64,000 nt of DNA from Sphingomonas sp. Leaf242 (GCF_001422045.1 NZ_LMLW01000001.1:132972-196971); one strand, 5' to 3'. Shown: positions 28,521 through 36,865, counted from the stretch's first letter. Notes: generated from the letters alone by a model not told the origin. Translations and numbers: made by a program.

Positions 28521-28946
28521 TTATCCCTCGAGAATGGTCGTCGACGGGTAATGCCGATCCAGATGCTTCTTGATGATCCGCAAGTTGCGCGTGTTCGAGC
28601 GGAAGAAGAAGTCGGGGATCGCGCCGACGAACGGGATCATCCCGAGCGCCCAGTCGAACCCGATATTGCCCGCCATCCGCGCCACCTGGACCTTCGACAT
28701 GCCGATGTTGCGTGCCTCCCACGCCATCCAGCCGCCGACCGCCGCGGCGATCGTACTGCCCGCGAACGGCACGATATCGAGGATCACGTCGAGGCCGACC
28801 TTGCGGTTGGTGCCGGGGATCTGAAACAGCCCCTCCATCACGCGTTCCATCGCCTCGACGCGGCGGCGCACGGACAGCGCGTCGCGCCCCATCGGCAGCG
28901 AGTCAAGGATCGATCCGGGGGTGATGCGGGTGACGGTCGGTTTCAT
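28521..28946 (-). CDS. DUF4112 domain-containing protein
   Basis: 141 residues. It has the DUF4112 pattern: a central IPGTNRKVGLDVILDIVPFAG, a hydrophobic stretch GSTIAAAVGGWMAWEARNIG, and FDWALGMIPFVGAIPDFFFR near the end. Probably a membrane-associated protein; function unknown. The ATG at 28946 is taken because it starts just after the upstream lipoprotein gene stop at 28952-28954; the in-frame codons further upstream are shadows of that gene. Likely cotranscribed with the lipoprotein gene. Confidence 0.85.
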   Translation of the reverse strand: MKPTVTRITPGSILDSLPMGRDALSVRRRVEAMERVMEGLFQIPGTNRKVGLDVILDIVPFAGSTIAAAVGGWMAWEARNIGMSKVQVARMAGNIGFDWALGMIPFVGAIPDFFFRSNTRNLRIIKKHLDRHYPSTTILEG

Positions 28947-28951
28947 GCCAC

Positions 28952-30442
28952 CTAGTTGGTATCGGCGCGCAACCGGTTCAACGGGTGCCACGCGCGCGGG
29001 TTGGGCTGCCACTGCGCCAACCTCGCGGTGACAAGCGACCAGCGTAGCGGGCGCGCGAGCGGGATGAACGCGACGTCCTCGTTCATCGCCGCGTCCGCCG
29101 CGGCGATGCGGACGCTTCGCTCCGCCAGCGTCGCCGCCTCGCGCGCCGCCTCGACCGCCGCCTGCGCCGCCTCGCCGCACACCACGCACGCACTCGCCAG
29201 ATACCATCGCGCGCTGTCATAGGGCGCGACCGCGTCGACCAGCTTCAGCTCGGCATCGGCATCCAGCGCAACGCGCGACGGGGTGATGCCGATCGCCATC
29301 AACGACGCGGCGACATGCGCGTACAGCAGCGTCGCACCCGGACCATTGGGCAGCGCGATCCGCACGCCGATCGGCCCGCCGGTCCACGCCGCCACGCGTT
29401 GCCGCGCCGCCGCGCGTCGCTCGTCCTGCGACAGCAGCGACCACGCCGGAACCTGCGGCAGCGATGCCGAATCGAGGATGTCGGGAAGAATCCGGTCCGC
29501 CGCATCCCAGTTCGGCGCGATCGCCGCGGTCAGCACGGTCCGGTCGATCGCCTCCGAGATCGCCGCGCGGTTGGCGGCATCGGCGAGGAACCCGTCACGC
29601 CGCACGATCGCCAGCCCGAACAGCCCGACCGCGGGATCGACGCGGATATTGGCGGGCGCGATATCGGTGGTCGCGAGCAACGGCCAGTCGACGAAGCTGC
29701 CGCCGCTGACCAGGTCCGAATCGCGATGCGCGAACCGCGCGATCGCCCGCGCGGCGCGTTCGCCGATCAGCCGGACGTCCTCCTCCGCCTTCACGTCATG
29801 CTGGTCGTCGGGGTCCGCCTCGCCGGGATCGAAGGCGGGACGCAGCAACGGCGCGGTCCCGCCCCGTGCGATGTGGAACGGCCCGGTGCCGCTGACGGAC
29901 TGCAACCGCAGCAGCGCGAGTTCGGGTTGCGCGAACAGCTTCAACAGGTCGGGGCGCGGGCGCGACAGCCGCACCTCGATGACCTGCGGCGTCATCACGA
30001 CGATCTCGTCGATCGCGGTCATGAACGGCGCCAGCGGATTGCGCGATCCCGGCCGGAATTGCCGTTCCAGCATCGCCACGACCTGCGCCGCGGTGACCGG
30101 CGTACCGTCGCTCCATTTCACCTCGCGCAGGCGGAAGATGTAGCTCATCCCGCCGTCGATCACGATCCAGCGTTCGGCGATACCCGGCTCGATCTGCCCG
30201 GTCGCATCGAACCGCACCAGCCCCTGCGCGGTCGAATCCATCAGCAGCCGCGCCGGGGTATCGAGCGCGACCCGGCTGGCATCGACCGCCTCCGGATGCG
30301 CGCCGATCGCACTGACGACCACCGCCCCGGTATCGCGCCGCTGGTCGCACCCCGCCAGCGTGACGCAACCGGCGAGCACGAGCGCGCGAACCGCAGAACG
30401 GAGGGCGGGCGGAACGCGGCGAGTCAGCTTTTCACCCCTCAA
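28952..30442 (-). CDS. ABC-type peptide solute-binding lipoprotein (family 5-like), orphan
   Basis: 496 residues. The N-terminus LVLAGCVTLAGCD has a lipobox, so it is a lipoprotein on the periplasmic side. GLVRFDATGQIEPGIAERW, YIFRLREVKWSDGTPVTAAQVV and VSGTGPFHI are typical of oligopeptide/nickel-binding proteins (SBP_bac_5). The start is TTG at 30442; no better codon is in frame nearby. No permease or ATPase gene is adjacent, so either it serves a transporter encoded elsewhere or has a different role. Sequence between residues about 210 and 290 is less typical of the family. Confidence 0.78.
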   Translation of the reverse strand: MRGEKLTRRVPPALRSAVRALVLAGCVTLAGCDQRRDTGAVVVSAIGAHPEAVDASRVALDTPARLLMDSTAQGLVRFDATGQIEPGIAERWIVIDGGMSYIFRLREVKWSDGTPVTAAQVVAMLERQFRPGSRNPLAPFMTAIDEIVVMTPQVIEVRLSRPRPDLLKLFAQPELALLRLQSVSGTGPFHIARGGTAPLLRPAFDPGEADPDDQHDVKAEEDVRLIGERAARAIARFAHRDSDLVSGGSFVDWPLLATTDIAPANIRVDPAVGLFGLAIVRRDGFLADAANRAAISEAIDRTVLTAAIAPNWDAADRILPDILDSASLPQVPAWSLLSQDERRAAARQRVAAWTGGPIGVRIALPNGPGATLLYAHVAASLMAIGITPSRVALDADAELKLVDAVAPYDSARWYLASACVVCGEAAQAAVEAAREAATLAERSVRIAAADAAMNEDVAFIPLARPLRWSLVTARLAQWQPNPRAWHPLNRLRADTN

Positions 30443-30479
30443 ACGACGCCCTCCGCTTCGGTCCGCTTTCGACTATGCC

Positions 30480-31577
30480 TCAGCTATGCAGGAAGTGCAT
30501 CACGTCGCCGTCATGGACGACGTAGGCCTTGCCTTCCGCGCGCAGCTTGCCCGCCTCGCGTGCCTTCGATTCGCCGCCCAGCGCGATGAAGTCGTCGAAC
30601 GCGATCGTCTCGGCGCGGATGAAGCCCTTTTCGAAATCGCCGTGGATCTCGCCTGCCGCCTGCGGTGCGGTTGCGCCCTCGTGGACGGTCCAGGCCCGCG
30701 CTTCCTTCGGGCCGACCGTGAAGAACGTCAGCAGATGGAGCAGCTTGTACCCGGCGGTGATGACGCGGGCGAGGCCGGTCTCCTCGAGCCCCAGCTCGCC
30801 GAGAAACTCGCCGCGATCCTCGGCGGGCATCGTCGCGATTTCCGCCTCGATCGCCGCCGACACCACGACCGCTTCCGCGCCCTCGGCCTTCGCCTTCTCG
30901 AACACCCGCGCCGACAACGCATTGCCGTTCGCCGCATCGCCCTCGTCGACGTTGCACACGTACAGCACGGGCTTTGCGGTCAGCAACTGCGCCTGCGCGA
31001 ACACGCGCGCCTCGTCCTCGTCCTTCGGCACGGTCAGCCGCGCAGGCTTGCCTTCGCGGAGCAGTTCGAGCGCCTGGCCGAGCACGGCGGCACCGATCTT
31101 GGCTTCCTTGTCGCCCTGCATGCCCTTCTTGGCGAGGTTCGGCACGCGCTTCTCGAGGCTTTCGAGGTCGCTCAGCATCAGCTCGGTGTCGACCGTCTCG
31201 GCGTCGGCGATCGGATCGACCTTGTTGTCGACATGCGTCACGTCGCCATTCTCGAAGCAGCGCAGCACGTGGACGATCGCGTCGACCTCGCGGATGTTGC
31301 CGAGGAACTGGTTGCCGAGCCCTTCGCCCTTCGACGCGCCGCGCACCAGCCCGGCGATGTCGACGAAGCCGAGCTGCGTCTCGATGATCTTCTGCGATCC
31401 GGCGATCTTCGCGAGCGCGTCGAGCCGCTTGTCGGGCACGCCGACGTTACCGACGTTCGGCTCGATCGTGCAGAACGGATAGTTCGCCGCCTGCGCCGCG
31501 GCCGTCTCGGTCAGCGCGTTGAAGAGAGTGGACTTGCCGACGTTCGGCAGCCCCACGATGCCGCAGCGAAAACCCAT
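30480..31577 (-). CDS. ychF: Ribosome-associated ATPase YchF (Obg-like)
   Basis: 365 residues. P-loop GLPNVGKSTLFNAL at residues 8-21, switch region FVDIAGLVRGASKGEGLGNQFL, and NVDEGD in place of NKxD, which explains the family's preference for ATP over GTP. The TGS-type C-terminus has LLHLLTFFTVGPKEARAWTV and GFIRAETIAFDD. It binds ribosomes and is involved in stress responses and translation start fidelity. Monocistronic here, with divergent repeats upstream. Confidence 0.96.
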   Translation of the reverse strand: MGFRCGIVGLPNVGKSTLFNALTETAAAQAANYPFCTIEPNVGNVGVPDKRLDALAKIAGSQKIIETQLGFVDIAGLVRGASKGEGLGNQFLGNIREVDAIVHVLRCFENGDVTHVDNKVDPIADAETVDTELMLSDLESLEKRVPNLAKKGMQGDKEAKIGAAVLGQALELLREGKPARLTVPKDEDEARVFAQAQLLTAKPVLYVCNVDEGDAANGNALSARVFEKAKAEGAEAVVVSAAIEAEIATMPAEDRGEFLGELGLEETGLARVITAGYKLLHLLTFFTVGPKEARAWTVHEGATAPQAAGEIHGDFEKGFIRAETIAFDDFIALGGESKAREAGKLRAEGKAYVVHDGDVMHFLHS

Positions 31578-31679
31578 GATATGCCCTTGGTATAAGAATG
31601 TGCGGGCGCTTTAGGGCAGGGCGGTCCGGAAGGCCAGCAAGGACGCAGGCGCGCATCGTTGGCGCCACACCCTTTCTCG

Positions 31680-31787
31680 ACCACCCCGGCGAAGGCCGGG
31701 GCCCAATTGGGGGACGTTGCTGACGATGGTCGGCACCCCGTTATTGCCACCTTTCCAATTGGGCCCCGGCCTCCGCCGGGGTGGTGT
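31680..31787. repeat. REP-like inverted repeat, family A (full pair)
   Basis: Left arm ACCACCCCGGCGAAGGCCGG and right arm CCGGCCTCCGCCGGGGTGGT, with CCAATTGG inside each end. Occupies the middle of the 340-base gap between ychF and the alcohol dehydrogenase gene. Confidence 0.9.
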
Positions 31788-31847
31788 GCACGCTCGATGC
31801 CGGGCCTGATCGACCCACTCGATTGCCGCAGTGCAGCAAAATAATCA

Positions 31848-31859
31848 TACCGAACGGTA
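31848..31859. promoter_or_regulatory. Palindromic operator candidate before the alcohol dehydrogenase gene
   Basis: TACCG-AA-CGGTA, arms of 5 bases around a 2-base centre, in an AT-rich stretch 58 bases before the start codon. TetR-family repressors often bind such ACCG/CGGT palindromes. No TetR gene is adjacent in this window. Confidence 0.45.
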
Positions 31860-31917
31860 GTTATCATATGGTCGACGCTTATATCCCGATCCCAGCTTGA
31901 GATAGATCAGGAATTCC

Positions 31918-32982
31918 ATGACCACGACCGCCCACGGCTACGCCGCGCAATCCCCCGAAACGCCGCTCGCCCCCTTCAGCTTCGAGCGCCGCGAACCCGG
32001 CAAGACCGACGTCGCGATAGACATCGCGTTCTGCGGCGTCTGCCATTCCGACCTCCACACCGCCAAGGGCGAATGGGAAGGCACGCTCTACCCCTGCGTC
32101 CCCGGCCACGAGATCGTCGGCCACGTCACCGCCGTCGGCAGCGACGTCACCAAGTTCAAGGTCGGCGACGTCGTCGGCGTCGGCTGCATGGTCGACAGCT
32201 GCGGCGAATGCCCGTCGTGCAAGGACGGCGAAGAGCAATATTGCGAGACCACCGGGTTCGTCGGCACGTATAACGGCCCCGATCCCGTGCTCGGCGGCCA
32301 CACCTTCGGCGGCTATTCGGACAAGATCGTCGTCGACGAGGGCTTCGTGCTGAAGGTATCGCATCCCGAAGCCGACCTCGCCGCGGTCGCGCCGCTGCTC
32401 TGCGCCGGCATCACCACCTATTCGCCCCTCAAGCACTGGAAGGTCGGCCCCGGCCAGAAGGTCGGCATCGTCGGTCTCGGCGGTCTCGGCCACATGGGCG
32501 TCAAGATCGCCAATGCGATGGGCGCCGAAGTCTATGTGTTCTCGACCTCGCCGAACAAGCGCGACGACGCCAAGCGTCTCGGCGCGAAGGACCTGATCGT
32601 GTCGAAGGACGAGGCCGCGATGGCCGAACACGCCAACAGCTTCGACTTCATCCTGAACACCGTCGCGGCGAGCCACAACCTCGACACGTTCACGGCTTTG
32701 CTGAAGCGCGACGGCACGATGACGCTCGTCGGCGTCCCCGAGCACGCGCATCCGTCGCCCTCGGTCGGCAACCTCATCTTCAAGCGCCGCGCGATCGCCG
32801 GCTCGCTGATCGGCGGCATCGCCGAGACGCAGGAGATGCTCGATTTCTGCAACGAGCACGGGCTGGTGTCGGACATCGAGATGATCCGCATGGACGAGAT
32901 CGAACCCTCGTATCAGCGCATGGTGAAGAGCGACGTAAAGTACCGCTTCGTCATCGACATGGCGTCGATGAAGACGGCCTGA
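31918..32982 (+). CDS. Zinc-dependent NAD(P) alcohol dehydrogenase (YahK/AdhC-like)
   Basis: 354 residues. MDR with catalytic zinc ligands in FCGVCHSDLHTAKGEW and PGHEIVGHV, and the structural zinc cysteines in DSCGECPSCKDGEEQYC. Rossmann loop VGIVGLGGLGHMGVKIANAMG. This matches the cinnamyl-alcohol-dehydrogenase-like, NADPH-preferring aldehyde reductase group. It would reduce aldehydes broadly. Single gene, RBS AGGA 6 bases before the ATG, with a palindromic operator candidate upstream. Confidence 0.93.
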   Translation: MTTTAHGYAAQSPETPLAPFSFERREPGKTDVAIDIAFCGVCHSDLHTAKGEWEGTLYPCVPGHEIVGHVTAVGSDVTKFKVGDVVGVGCMVDSCGECPSCKDGEEQYCETTGFVGTYNGPDPVLGGHTFGGYSDKIVVDEGFVLKVSHPEADLAAVAPLLCAGITTYSPLKHWKVGPGQKVGIVGLGGLGHMGVKIANAMGAEVYVFSTSPNKRDDAKRLGAKDLIVSKDEAAMAEHANSFDFILNTVAASHNLDTFTALLKRDGTMTLVGVPEHAHPSPSVGNLIFKRRAIAGSLIGGIAETQEMLDFCNEHGLVSDIEMIRMDEIEPSYQRMVKSDVKYRFVIDMASMKTA

Positions 32983-33021
32983 TCGGGCAGGGGGCGGCAC
33001 TCAACGAGTGCCGCCCCAAAC

Positions 33022-33120
33022 TCCCTCCCCTTCAGGGGAGGGTCGGGGTGGGGCAGTGCCACAAACGCCGACGTATACGGCGAAGCCCCACCCCAACCCT
33101 CCCCTGAAGGGGAGGGGGTA
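33022..33120. repeat. REP-like inverted repeat, family D (full pair)
   Basis: CTCCCCTTCAGGGGAG at both ends in opposite orientation, with GGGTCGGGGTGGGGC facing GCCCCACCCCAACCC. Nearly perfect over about 30 bases per arm. Confidence 0.9.
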
Positions 33121-33150
33121 AGAAGAAGGTGCCGAACGCTCCCTCAAACA

Positions 33151-33259
33151 CTACCACCCCGGCGAAGGCCGGGGCCCAAGTGGGAAGGCCAATCTGATGA
33201 AGGGCAGCACTTCGTTAGCGATGTTTCCCAATTGGGCCCCGGCCTGCGCCGGGGTGGTA
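33151..33259. repeat. REP-like inverted repeat, family A (full pair)
   Basis: Left arm ACCACCCCGGCGAAGGCCGG, right arm CCGGCCTGCGCCGGGGTGGT, plus CCCAATTGG. With the family D copy it fills the gap between two convergent genes. Confidence 0.9.
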
Positions 33260-33288
33260 CTTTGCGTGACGAGTTGTTTCGGCCCCCA

Positions 33289-33894
33289 TCACCACCGATA
33301 ATTGAAACTGATACTGATCCGCTCACCCTTGGCAGCATTCGGCACGACCTCATGCCGCAACCAGCTCTCCCACAGGAAAACACTCCCCGGTTTAGGCTCG
33401 GCATACACGAACGTCCGCAGATCCTCCGCCGCATCCTCCAACCGAGTCGGCGCCGCCATCATCATCGGCAACCGAGGATCCTCCAGCTTCAACGCCCCAG
33501 CCCCTTCCGGAATCGCCACATACATCGTCCCGGAAACGACGCTATGCGGATGGATATGCCCCGAATGCGCGCCCCCAGGCTTCAGGACGTTCACCCAAAG
33601 ACTGTCGAGCTTCAATTTCCGCCCGCCGAGATCGAACGCGCAATCCTTCGCGAACTGCGCGACATGCTTGTTCAGCAGCCGCACCAGGTCCCCGAACCGC
33701 GGATCGCGCAGCGGCAGGTCGTTCAGCGACGCATACGAGGTGTACCCGCGATACCCATGCGCCTTCGACCACGCGACCCCGGCGCGATCCGCCTTCGCCA
33801 GTTCGAGCGCGGCGTCCTCGAGTTCCTCGACCAGATCGTCGTCGCCGAGATCGGCCTCGTAGAACCGCGTGGCAAACAAGGAACGGGTGGTCAT
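33289..33894 (-). CDS. TIGR02466 family protein (putative 2OG-Fe(II) oxygenase)
   Basis: 201 residues. It has SGHIHPHSVVSGTMYVAIP in the middle and GSVFLWESWLRHEVVPN near the end, matching the double-stranded beta-helix pattern of the TIGR02466 family, with His in the first part and His-Glu in the second as likely iron ligands. Substrate unknown. ATG at 33894 overlaps the pth stop (ATGA), so it is translated together with peptidyl-tRNA hydrolase. Confidence 0.8.
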   Translation of the reverse strand: MTTRSLFATRFYEADLGDDDLVEELEDAALELAKADRAGVAWSKAHGYRGYTSYASLNDLPLRDPRFGDLVRLLNKHVAQFAKDCAFDLGGRKLKLDSLWVNVLKPGGAHSGHIHPHSVVSGTMYVAIPEGAGALKLEDPRLPMMMAAPTRLEDAAEDLRTFVYAEPKPGSVFLWESWLRHEVVPNAAKGERISISFNYRW

Positions 33895-34460
33895 GGCTGC
33901 ATCCTCAAAGCGACATCGTTCATGAAGCGGACGTCGTCGCCTTCCGCCAGCCACTTGGCCTCCGCCGCGACCGCGCCGAGCATATCGCTCAACGGCTCGA
34001 TTTCCGCCTTCGCATAATTGCCGAGCACATACCCGGTCACGCGATCCTTGTGCCCCGGATGCCCGATCCCCAGCCGCACGCGGCGAAACTCCGGTCCCAG
34101 ATGCTGGTCGGTCGAGCGCAAGCCATTATGCCCCGCGGTCCCGCCGCCGGTCTTCACCTTCACGCGGAACGGCGCGATGTCGAGTTCGTCGTGGAACACC
34201 GTCAGCGCCTCGACGCCGAGCTTGTAGAACCGCAGCGCCTCACCGATCGCGCGGCCGCTTTCGTTCATGAAGGTCGCAGGCTTCAGCAGAAGGATTCGCT
34301 CGGAGCCGATCCGCCCCTCCTGCGTCCAGCCCTGGAACTGCTTCTTGACCGCGCCGAAGCCGTGCACCTCGGCGATCGCGTCGGCGACCATGAACCCGAC
34401 ATTGTGCCGGTGCATCGCATATTGCGCCCCCGGATTGCCGAGTCCCGCCCAGATCTGCAC
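33891..34460 (-). CDS. pth: Peptidyl-tRNA hydrolase
   Basis: 189 residues, GTG start. Frees tRNA from peptidyl-tRNA that drops off the ribosome. WAGLGNPGAQYAMHRHNVGF has the catalytic His and Asn; KPATFMNESGRAIGEALRF has the substrate-binding Asn; FHDELDIAPFRVKVKTGGGTAGHNGLRS follows with the catalytic Asp. Downstream of rplY on the same strand, as in many bacteria, separated by a terminator and a repeat. Confidence 0.96.
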   Translation of the reverse strand: MQIWAGLGNPGAQYAMHRHNVGFMVADAIAEVHGFGAVKKQFQGWTQEGRIGSERILLLKPATFMNESGRAIGEALRFYKLGVEALTVFHDELDIAPFRVKVKTGGGTAGHNGLRSTDQHLGPEFRRVRLGIGHPGHKDRVTGYVLGNYAKAEIEPLSDMLGAVAAEAKWLAEGDDVRFMNDVALRMQP

Positions 34461-34498
34461 GTGTGATTCTCCAAAAGAACGCGTCGGCCACGTAACTG

Positions 34499-34580
34499 TG
34501 TTCTCCTGCGAACGCAGGAGCCCAGGGTAACGGGCGGCGGCGCTGCTTGATCCTGGACCCCCGCGTTCGCGAGGGAACAG
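34499..34580. repeat. REP-like inverted repeat, family B (Cys-codon variant)
   Basis: TTCTCCTGCGAACGCAGGAG and ACCCCCGCGTTCGCGAGGGA, about 30 bases apart. The same sequence variant forms the N-terminus of the phosphatase at 15203. Confidence 0.85.
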
Positions 34581-34595
34581 AAGGGCAGGGCAAGC

Positions 34596-34639
34596 CCCGT
34601 AAAACGAAACGGGCGGGAAAGCCCTAGCTTTCCCGCCCG
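34596..34639 (-). terminator. Rho-independent terminator of rplY
   Basis: Perfect 13-bp stem CGGGCGGGAAAGC / GCTTTCCCGCCCG (34610-34639) with a 4-base loop. Read on the minus strand it lies after the rplY stop and is followed by GTTTCGTTTTACG, a T-rich tail. It separates rplY from pth. Confidence 0.85.
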
Positions 34640-34670
34640 CCAGATCATCCTAAGACGAAGGGCTGAACCC

Positions 34671-35369
34671 TCAGTCCTTCTTCTGCGGCGTGATCTTGTC
34701 GTCGTCGTTGTCATCGTCGTTAGGCTCAACCGGAGTCTCTTCCTCGGCAGCAGCCTCGGCAGCCTGAGCTTCGGCGACTTCCGCCTCGAGCTCTTCGTCC
34801 TCGACGGTCGGCACGGTCGGCGGCACGATCGTGGCGATCGCGAAGTCGCGGTCGTCGATCGCGGGCGTCGCGCCCTTGGGCAGCTTCACGTCGCTGATAT
34901 GGATCGAATCACCGATCTCCAGACCGGCGAGCGAAATCGTGATCTCGCTCGGGATGTCCGAAGCGTCGACGACCAGCTCGATCTCGTGGCGCGTGATGTT
35001 GAGGACGCCCTTGCCCTTCTTGATGCCCGGTGCGTCGTCCTCGTCGGTGAACGCGATCGGCACCGCGACGGTGACGGTCGAATGCTCGCCGATGCGCAGG
35101 AAATCGACGTGGATCGGACGATCCGAAACCGGGTGGAACGACACGTCCTTCGGCAGCGTGCGCACGCCGTTGACCATCACGACGGAATTCATGAAGTGGC
35201 CGGTCATCAGCGCCTTCATCAGCGCCTTTTCCTCGAGGTGAACCGAGGTTGGTTCCTGGTTCAGGCCGTAGATCACGGCAGGCACGCGGCCATCACGACG
35301 CAGCGCCCGGGAGGCTCCCTTGCCAACCCGGTCACGCGTCTCGGCTGCGAGCGTCAACTGGTCGCTCAT
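34671..35369 (-). CDS. rplY: 50S ribosomal protein L25/general stress protein Ctc
   Basis: 232 residues, the long two-domain (TL5/Ctc) form. The N-domain begins [20 protein letters not shown] and binds 5S rRNA ([19 protein letters not shown]); the C-terminal beta domain follows ([20 protein letters not shown]). The tail is very acidic, ending [19 protein letters not shown]. The start at 35369 is chosen because the family begins here and the upstream codons are unrelated. A strong terminator follows. Confidence 0.95.
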   Translation of the reverse strand: MSDQLTLAAETRDRVGKGASRALRRDGRVPAVIYGLNQEPTSVHLEEKALMKALMTGHFMNSVVMVNGVRTLPKDVSFHPVSDRPIHVDFLRIGEHSTVTVAVPIAFTDEDDAPGIKKGKGVLNITRHEIELVVDASDIPSEITISLAGLEIGDSIHISDVKLPKGATPAIDDRDFAIATIVPPTVPTVEDEELEAEVAEAQAAEAAAEEETPVEPNDDDNDDDKITPQKKD

Positions 35370-35508
35370 CTGTATTCTCCGAAACTCGTTTGTTGTCCTT
35401 CCCGCCCACGCCTCCAGGGATGACCATGGACCGGAAGCGCGGGCGCATAGCGGAGATTCGTGCAAAAAACAACGGCCGCGGGGAAGGGGCCTGCATTGTG
35501 CCGATACC

Positions 35509-35517
35509 TGCTACGCT
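35509..35517 (+). promoter_or_regulatory. Extended -10 promoter candidate for the toxin mRNA
   Basis: TGCTACGCT, an extended -10 (TGn then TACGCT), with no good -35 at the right distance. A transcript starting near 35524 would have a 35-base leader that begins with a small hairpin (CTGGC at 35525-35529 / GCCAG at 35536-35540) just before the RBS. Confidence 0.4.
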
Positions 35518-35554
35518 GGGGCCGCTGGCAATCTCGCCAGTTCTCGAGGAGCTG

Positions 35555-35569
35555 AACCATGACGTTTGG
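35555..35569 (+). repeat. 15-bp direct repeat, copy 1, over the toxin start codon
   Basis: AACCATGACGTTTGG, exactly repeated at 35758-35772. The copy covers the ATG and first codons of the 30-residue gene. Confidence 0.9.
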
Positions 35570-35651
35570 CGACGTGTGCGTCTTGCTTATGGTGCTGTTT
35601 GCTTTTGCGACCCTCATACTGAAGGTCATCGAAGTGAATCGCCACAAGTAA
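35559..35651 (+). CDS. 30-residue hydrophobic peptide, candidate type I toxin
   Basis: Starts MTFGDVCVLLMVLFAFATL and ends with a short charged tail, VIEVNRHK. One membrane span with polar ends, the size and shape of Fst, TxpA or BsrG peptides, whose overproduction damages the membrane. RBS AGGAG at 35547-35551, seven bases before the ATG. The 3' part of its transcript would have a 10-bp hairpin (35663-35688) and then a terminator shared with a convergent RNA. No homologue can be named with certainty; the call rests on the peptide and on the repeat, terminator and promoter layout around it. Confidence 0.6.
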   Translation: MTFGDVCVLLMVLFAFATLILKVIEVNRHK

Positions 35652-35712
35652 ACGTGCCGGGAGGAGGTCGGGCTGACACTCGGCCTCCGAACGCCAGATT
35701 CCCAAAACGATT

Positions 35713-35742
35713 GAACCCCCGCCACTGACATGACGGGGGTTC
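35713..35742. terminator. Bidirectional hairpin terminator shared by toxin mRNA and antisense RNA
   Basis: Stem GAACCCCCG / CGGGGGTTC, 9 bp, 12-base loop. On the minus strand it is followed by AATCGTTTTGGG; on the plus strand by a weaker GTATCTC tail. Confidence 0.7.
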
Positions 35743-35757
35743 GTATCTCAAGGTAGA

Positions 35758-35772
35758 AACCATGACGTTTGG
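35758..35772 (+). repeat. 15-bp direct repeat, copy 2, beyond the terminator
   Basis: AACCATGACGTTTGG again, followed by TTAG, so as a coding start it would stop after four codons. It sits at the expected 5' end of the antisense RNA. Confidence 0.9.
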
Positions 35773-35779
35773 TTAGATA

Positions 35780-35808
35780 TATATACGCTCGATTCGTTGA
35801 TTGATCAA
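35780..35808 (-). promoter_or_regulatory. Promoter facing the toxin gene (antisense RNA)
   Basis: On the minus strand: TTGATC, 17 bases, TATATA. Both hexamers match four of six sigma-70 positions and spacing is ideal, which is a good score for this GC-rich genome. The -10 lies in an ATATATATA run. Confidence 0.6.
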
Positions 35809-35824
35809 CAACCGGCGGCGCGAT

Positions 35825-36778
35825 TCAATACCGAACCCGCTCCGCCTTCACCCCCAACTTCGCCAACTGCGCCTGAACGCTGTCCTTGCCCGCCAGATGC
35901 CCGGCACCGACCGCGATAAACACCGTTCCCGGCGTCTTCATCCGGTTCGCGACCCACTCAGCCCAGCGCGCATTGCGGTCGAACAGCAGCGCCTTCGCCA
36001 CCTCGGGCGAGTCCTTCAGGTCGTCGTTCATCTCCTTGGCCAAAGCCTCGGGATCGCCCTTCGCCCACTCGTCGACCATCGTCGCCATCGTCTTCTCCAG
36101 CGTCGGCAACTCGTCGATCGTGCTTCCCAGGAACTGCAACTGCGCCTTCTGCGACAGCCCGCCGAAATACCCCAGCTGCTGCTCCGCGGTTTCCAGCCCG
36201 ATCACCGGCTTCCCCGCAGCCTTCGCCGCCGCCGTGATCACCTGCTCGGGCCCGTTCGCCGCATCATACCCCAGCTTCGACAGCGGCGCGATCGACAGGT
36301 TCGTCGCCGCCAGCCACGGCTTGAACCGATCGAACGCATTCGCCGGCAAGCCGAGATCGGTCACCGCCTTCGCATACGCCGCACGCTTGTCCGCGGGCAG
36401 CTGCTCGGTCAGCGTCGGGCCGTCTTTCGACACCCCCGTCGCCATCACCAGCGACTGCATCTTCGCCGGATCGGGCATCACCAGCTCCAGCACCACCTGG
36501 TTCGACCGATCGAACGCGGTCTTCACCGCCTCGTCGAACCACGTCATGCCGGGCTTCAACACATGGATCGTCCCGAACAGGTAGATCGTCGTGTCCTTGT
36601 CCTTCACCACCCACAAGGCCGGATCGGCATCGTTCGCGGCTTGCACAGGCTTCGGCGCAACCTGCGCACAGGCGGGCAAAGCGAACGCCATGGCGATGGC
36701 AGAGAGCGCGGATCGGAACGAAACGATCTTCGAAAACAGCTTCAAGGGGAGGGAATCCTTATCGTTGGTGCAGCCCAT
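35825..36778 (-). CDS. TraB/GumN family protein, exported
   Basis: 317 residues. After a signal peptide ending FALPACAQ (possibly a lipoprotein cysteine), the TraB/GumN signature [18 protein letters not shown] appears near residue 65, and [19 protein letters not shown] at the C-terminus. The family resembles metal-dependent peptidases (TIKI-like); bacterial function is poorly known. ATG at 36778 was used; a TTG at 36745 with AAGGA upstream would give a cleaner signal peptide start ([18 protein letters not shown]). Confidence 0.85.
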   Translation of the reverse strand: MGCTNDKDSLPLKLFSKIVSFRSALSAIAMAFALPACAQVAPKPVQAANDADPALWVVKDKDTTIYLFGTIHVLKPGMTWFDEAVKTAFDRSNQVVLELVMPDPAKMQSLVMATGVSKDGPTLTEQLPADKRAAYAKAVTDLGLPANAFDRFKPWLAATNLSIAPLSKLGYDAANGPEQVITAAAKAAGKPVIGLETAEQQLGYFGGLSQKAQLQFLGSTIDELPTLEKTMATMVDEWAKGDPEALAKEMNDDLKDSPEVAKALLFDRNARWAEWVANRMKTPGTVFIAVGAGHLAGKDSVQAQLAKLGVKAERVRY

Positions 36779-36865
36779 GTAGGACGCCCGGCCGCAACGC
36801 ACCACTTGCCTCCCGCACCCCCATCCGCCAAAGCCCAGCCCGTGACCCAGCCTGTGACCCAGCCC

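Larger units (their letters stand above)
35706..35773 (-). ncRNA. Candidate antisense RNA antitoxin, about 68 nt
   Basis: Predicted from the minus-strand promoter at 35780-35808 (start near 35773) to the shared hairpin at 35713-35742 followed by TCAATCGTTTT on the minus strand. Its first 15 bases are the complement of the direct repeat, so it could pair with the toxin start region, and its 3' half is complementary to the end of the toxin mRNA. Fst-type RNAII is of similar length. Confidence 0.5.

Noticed and set aside
33022..33120. Rho-independent terminator after the alcohol dehydrogenase gene
   Set aside because: The hairpin is strong but belongs to repeat family D and has no T-run; it may still end transcripts, but I annotate it as a repeat only.
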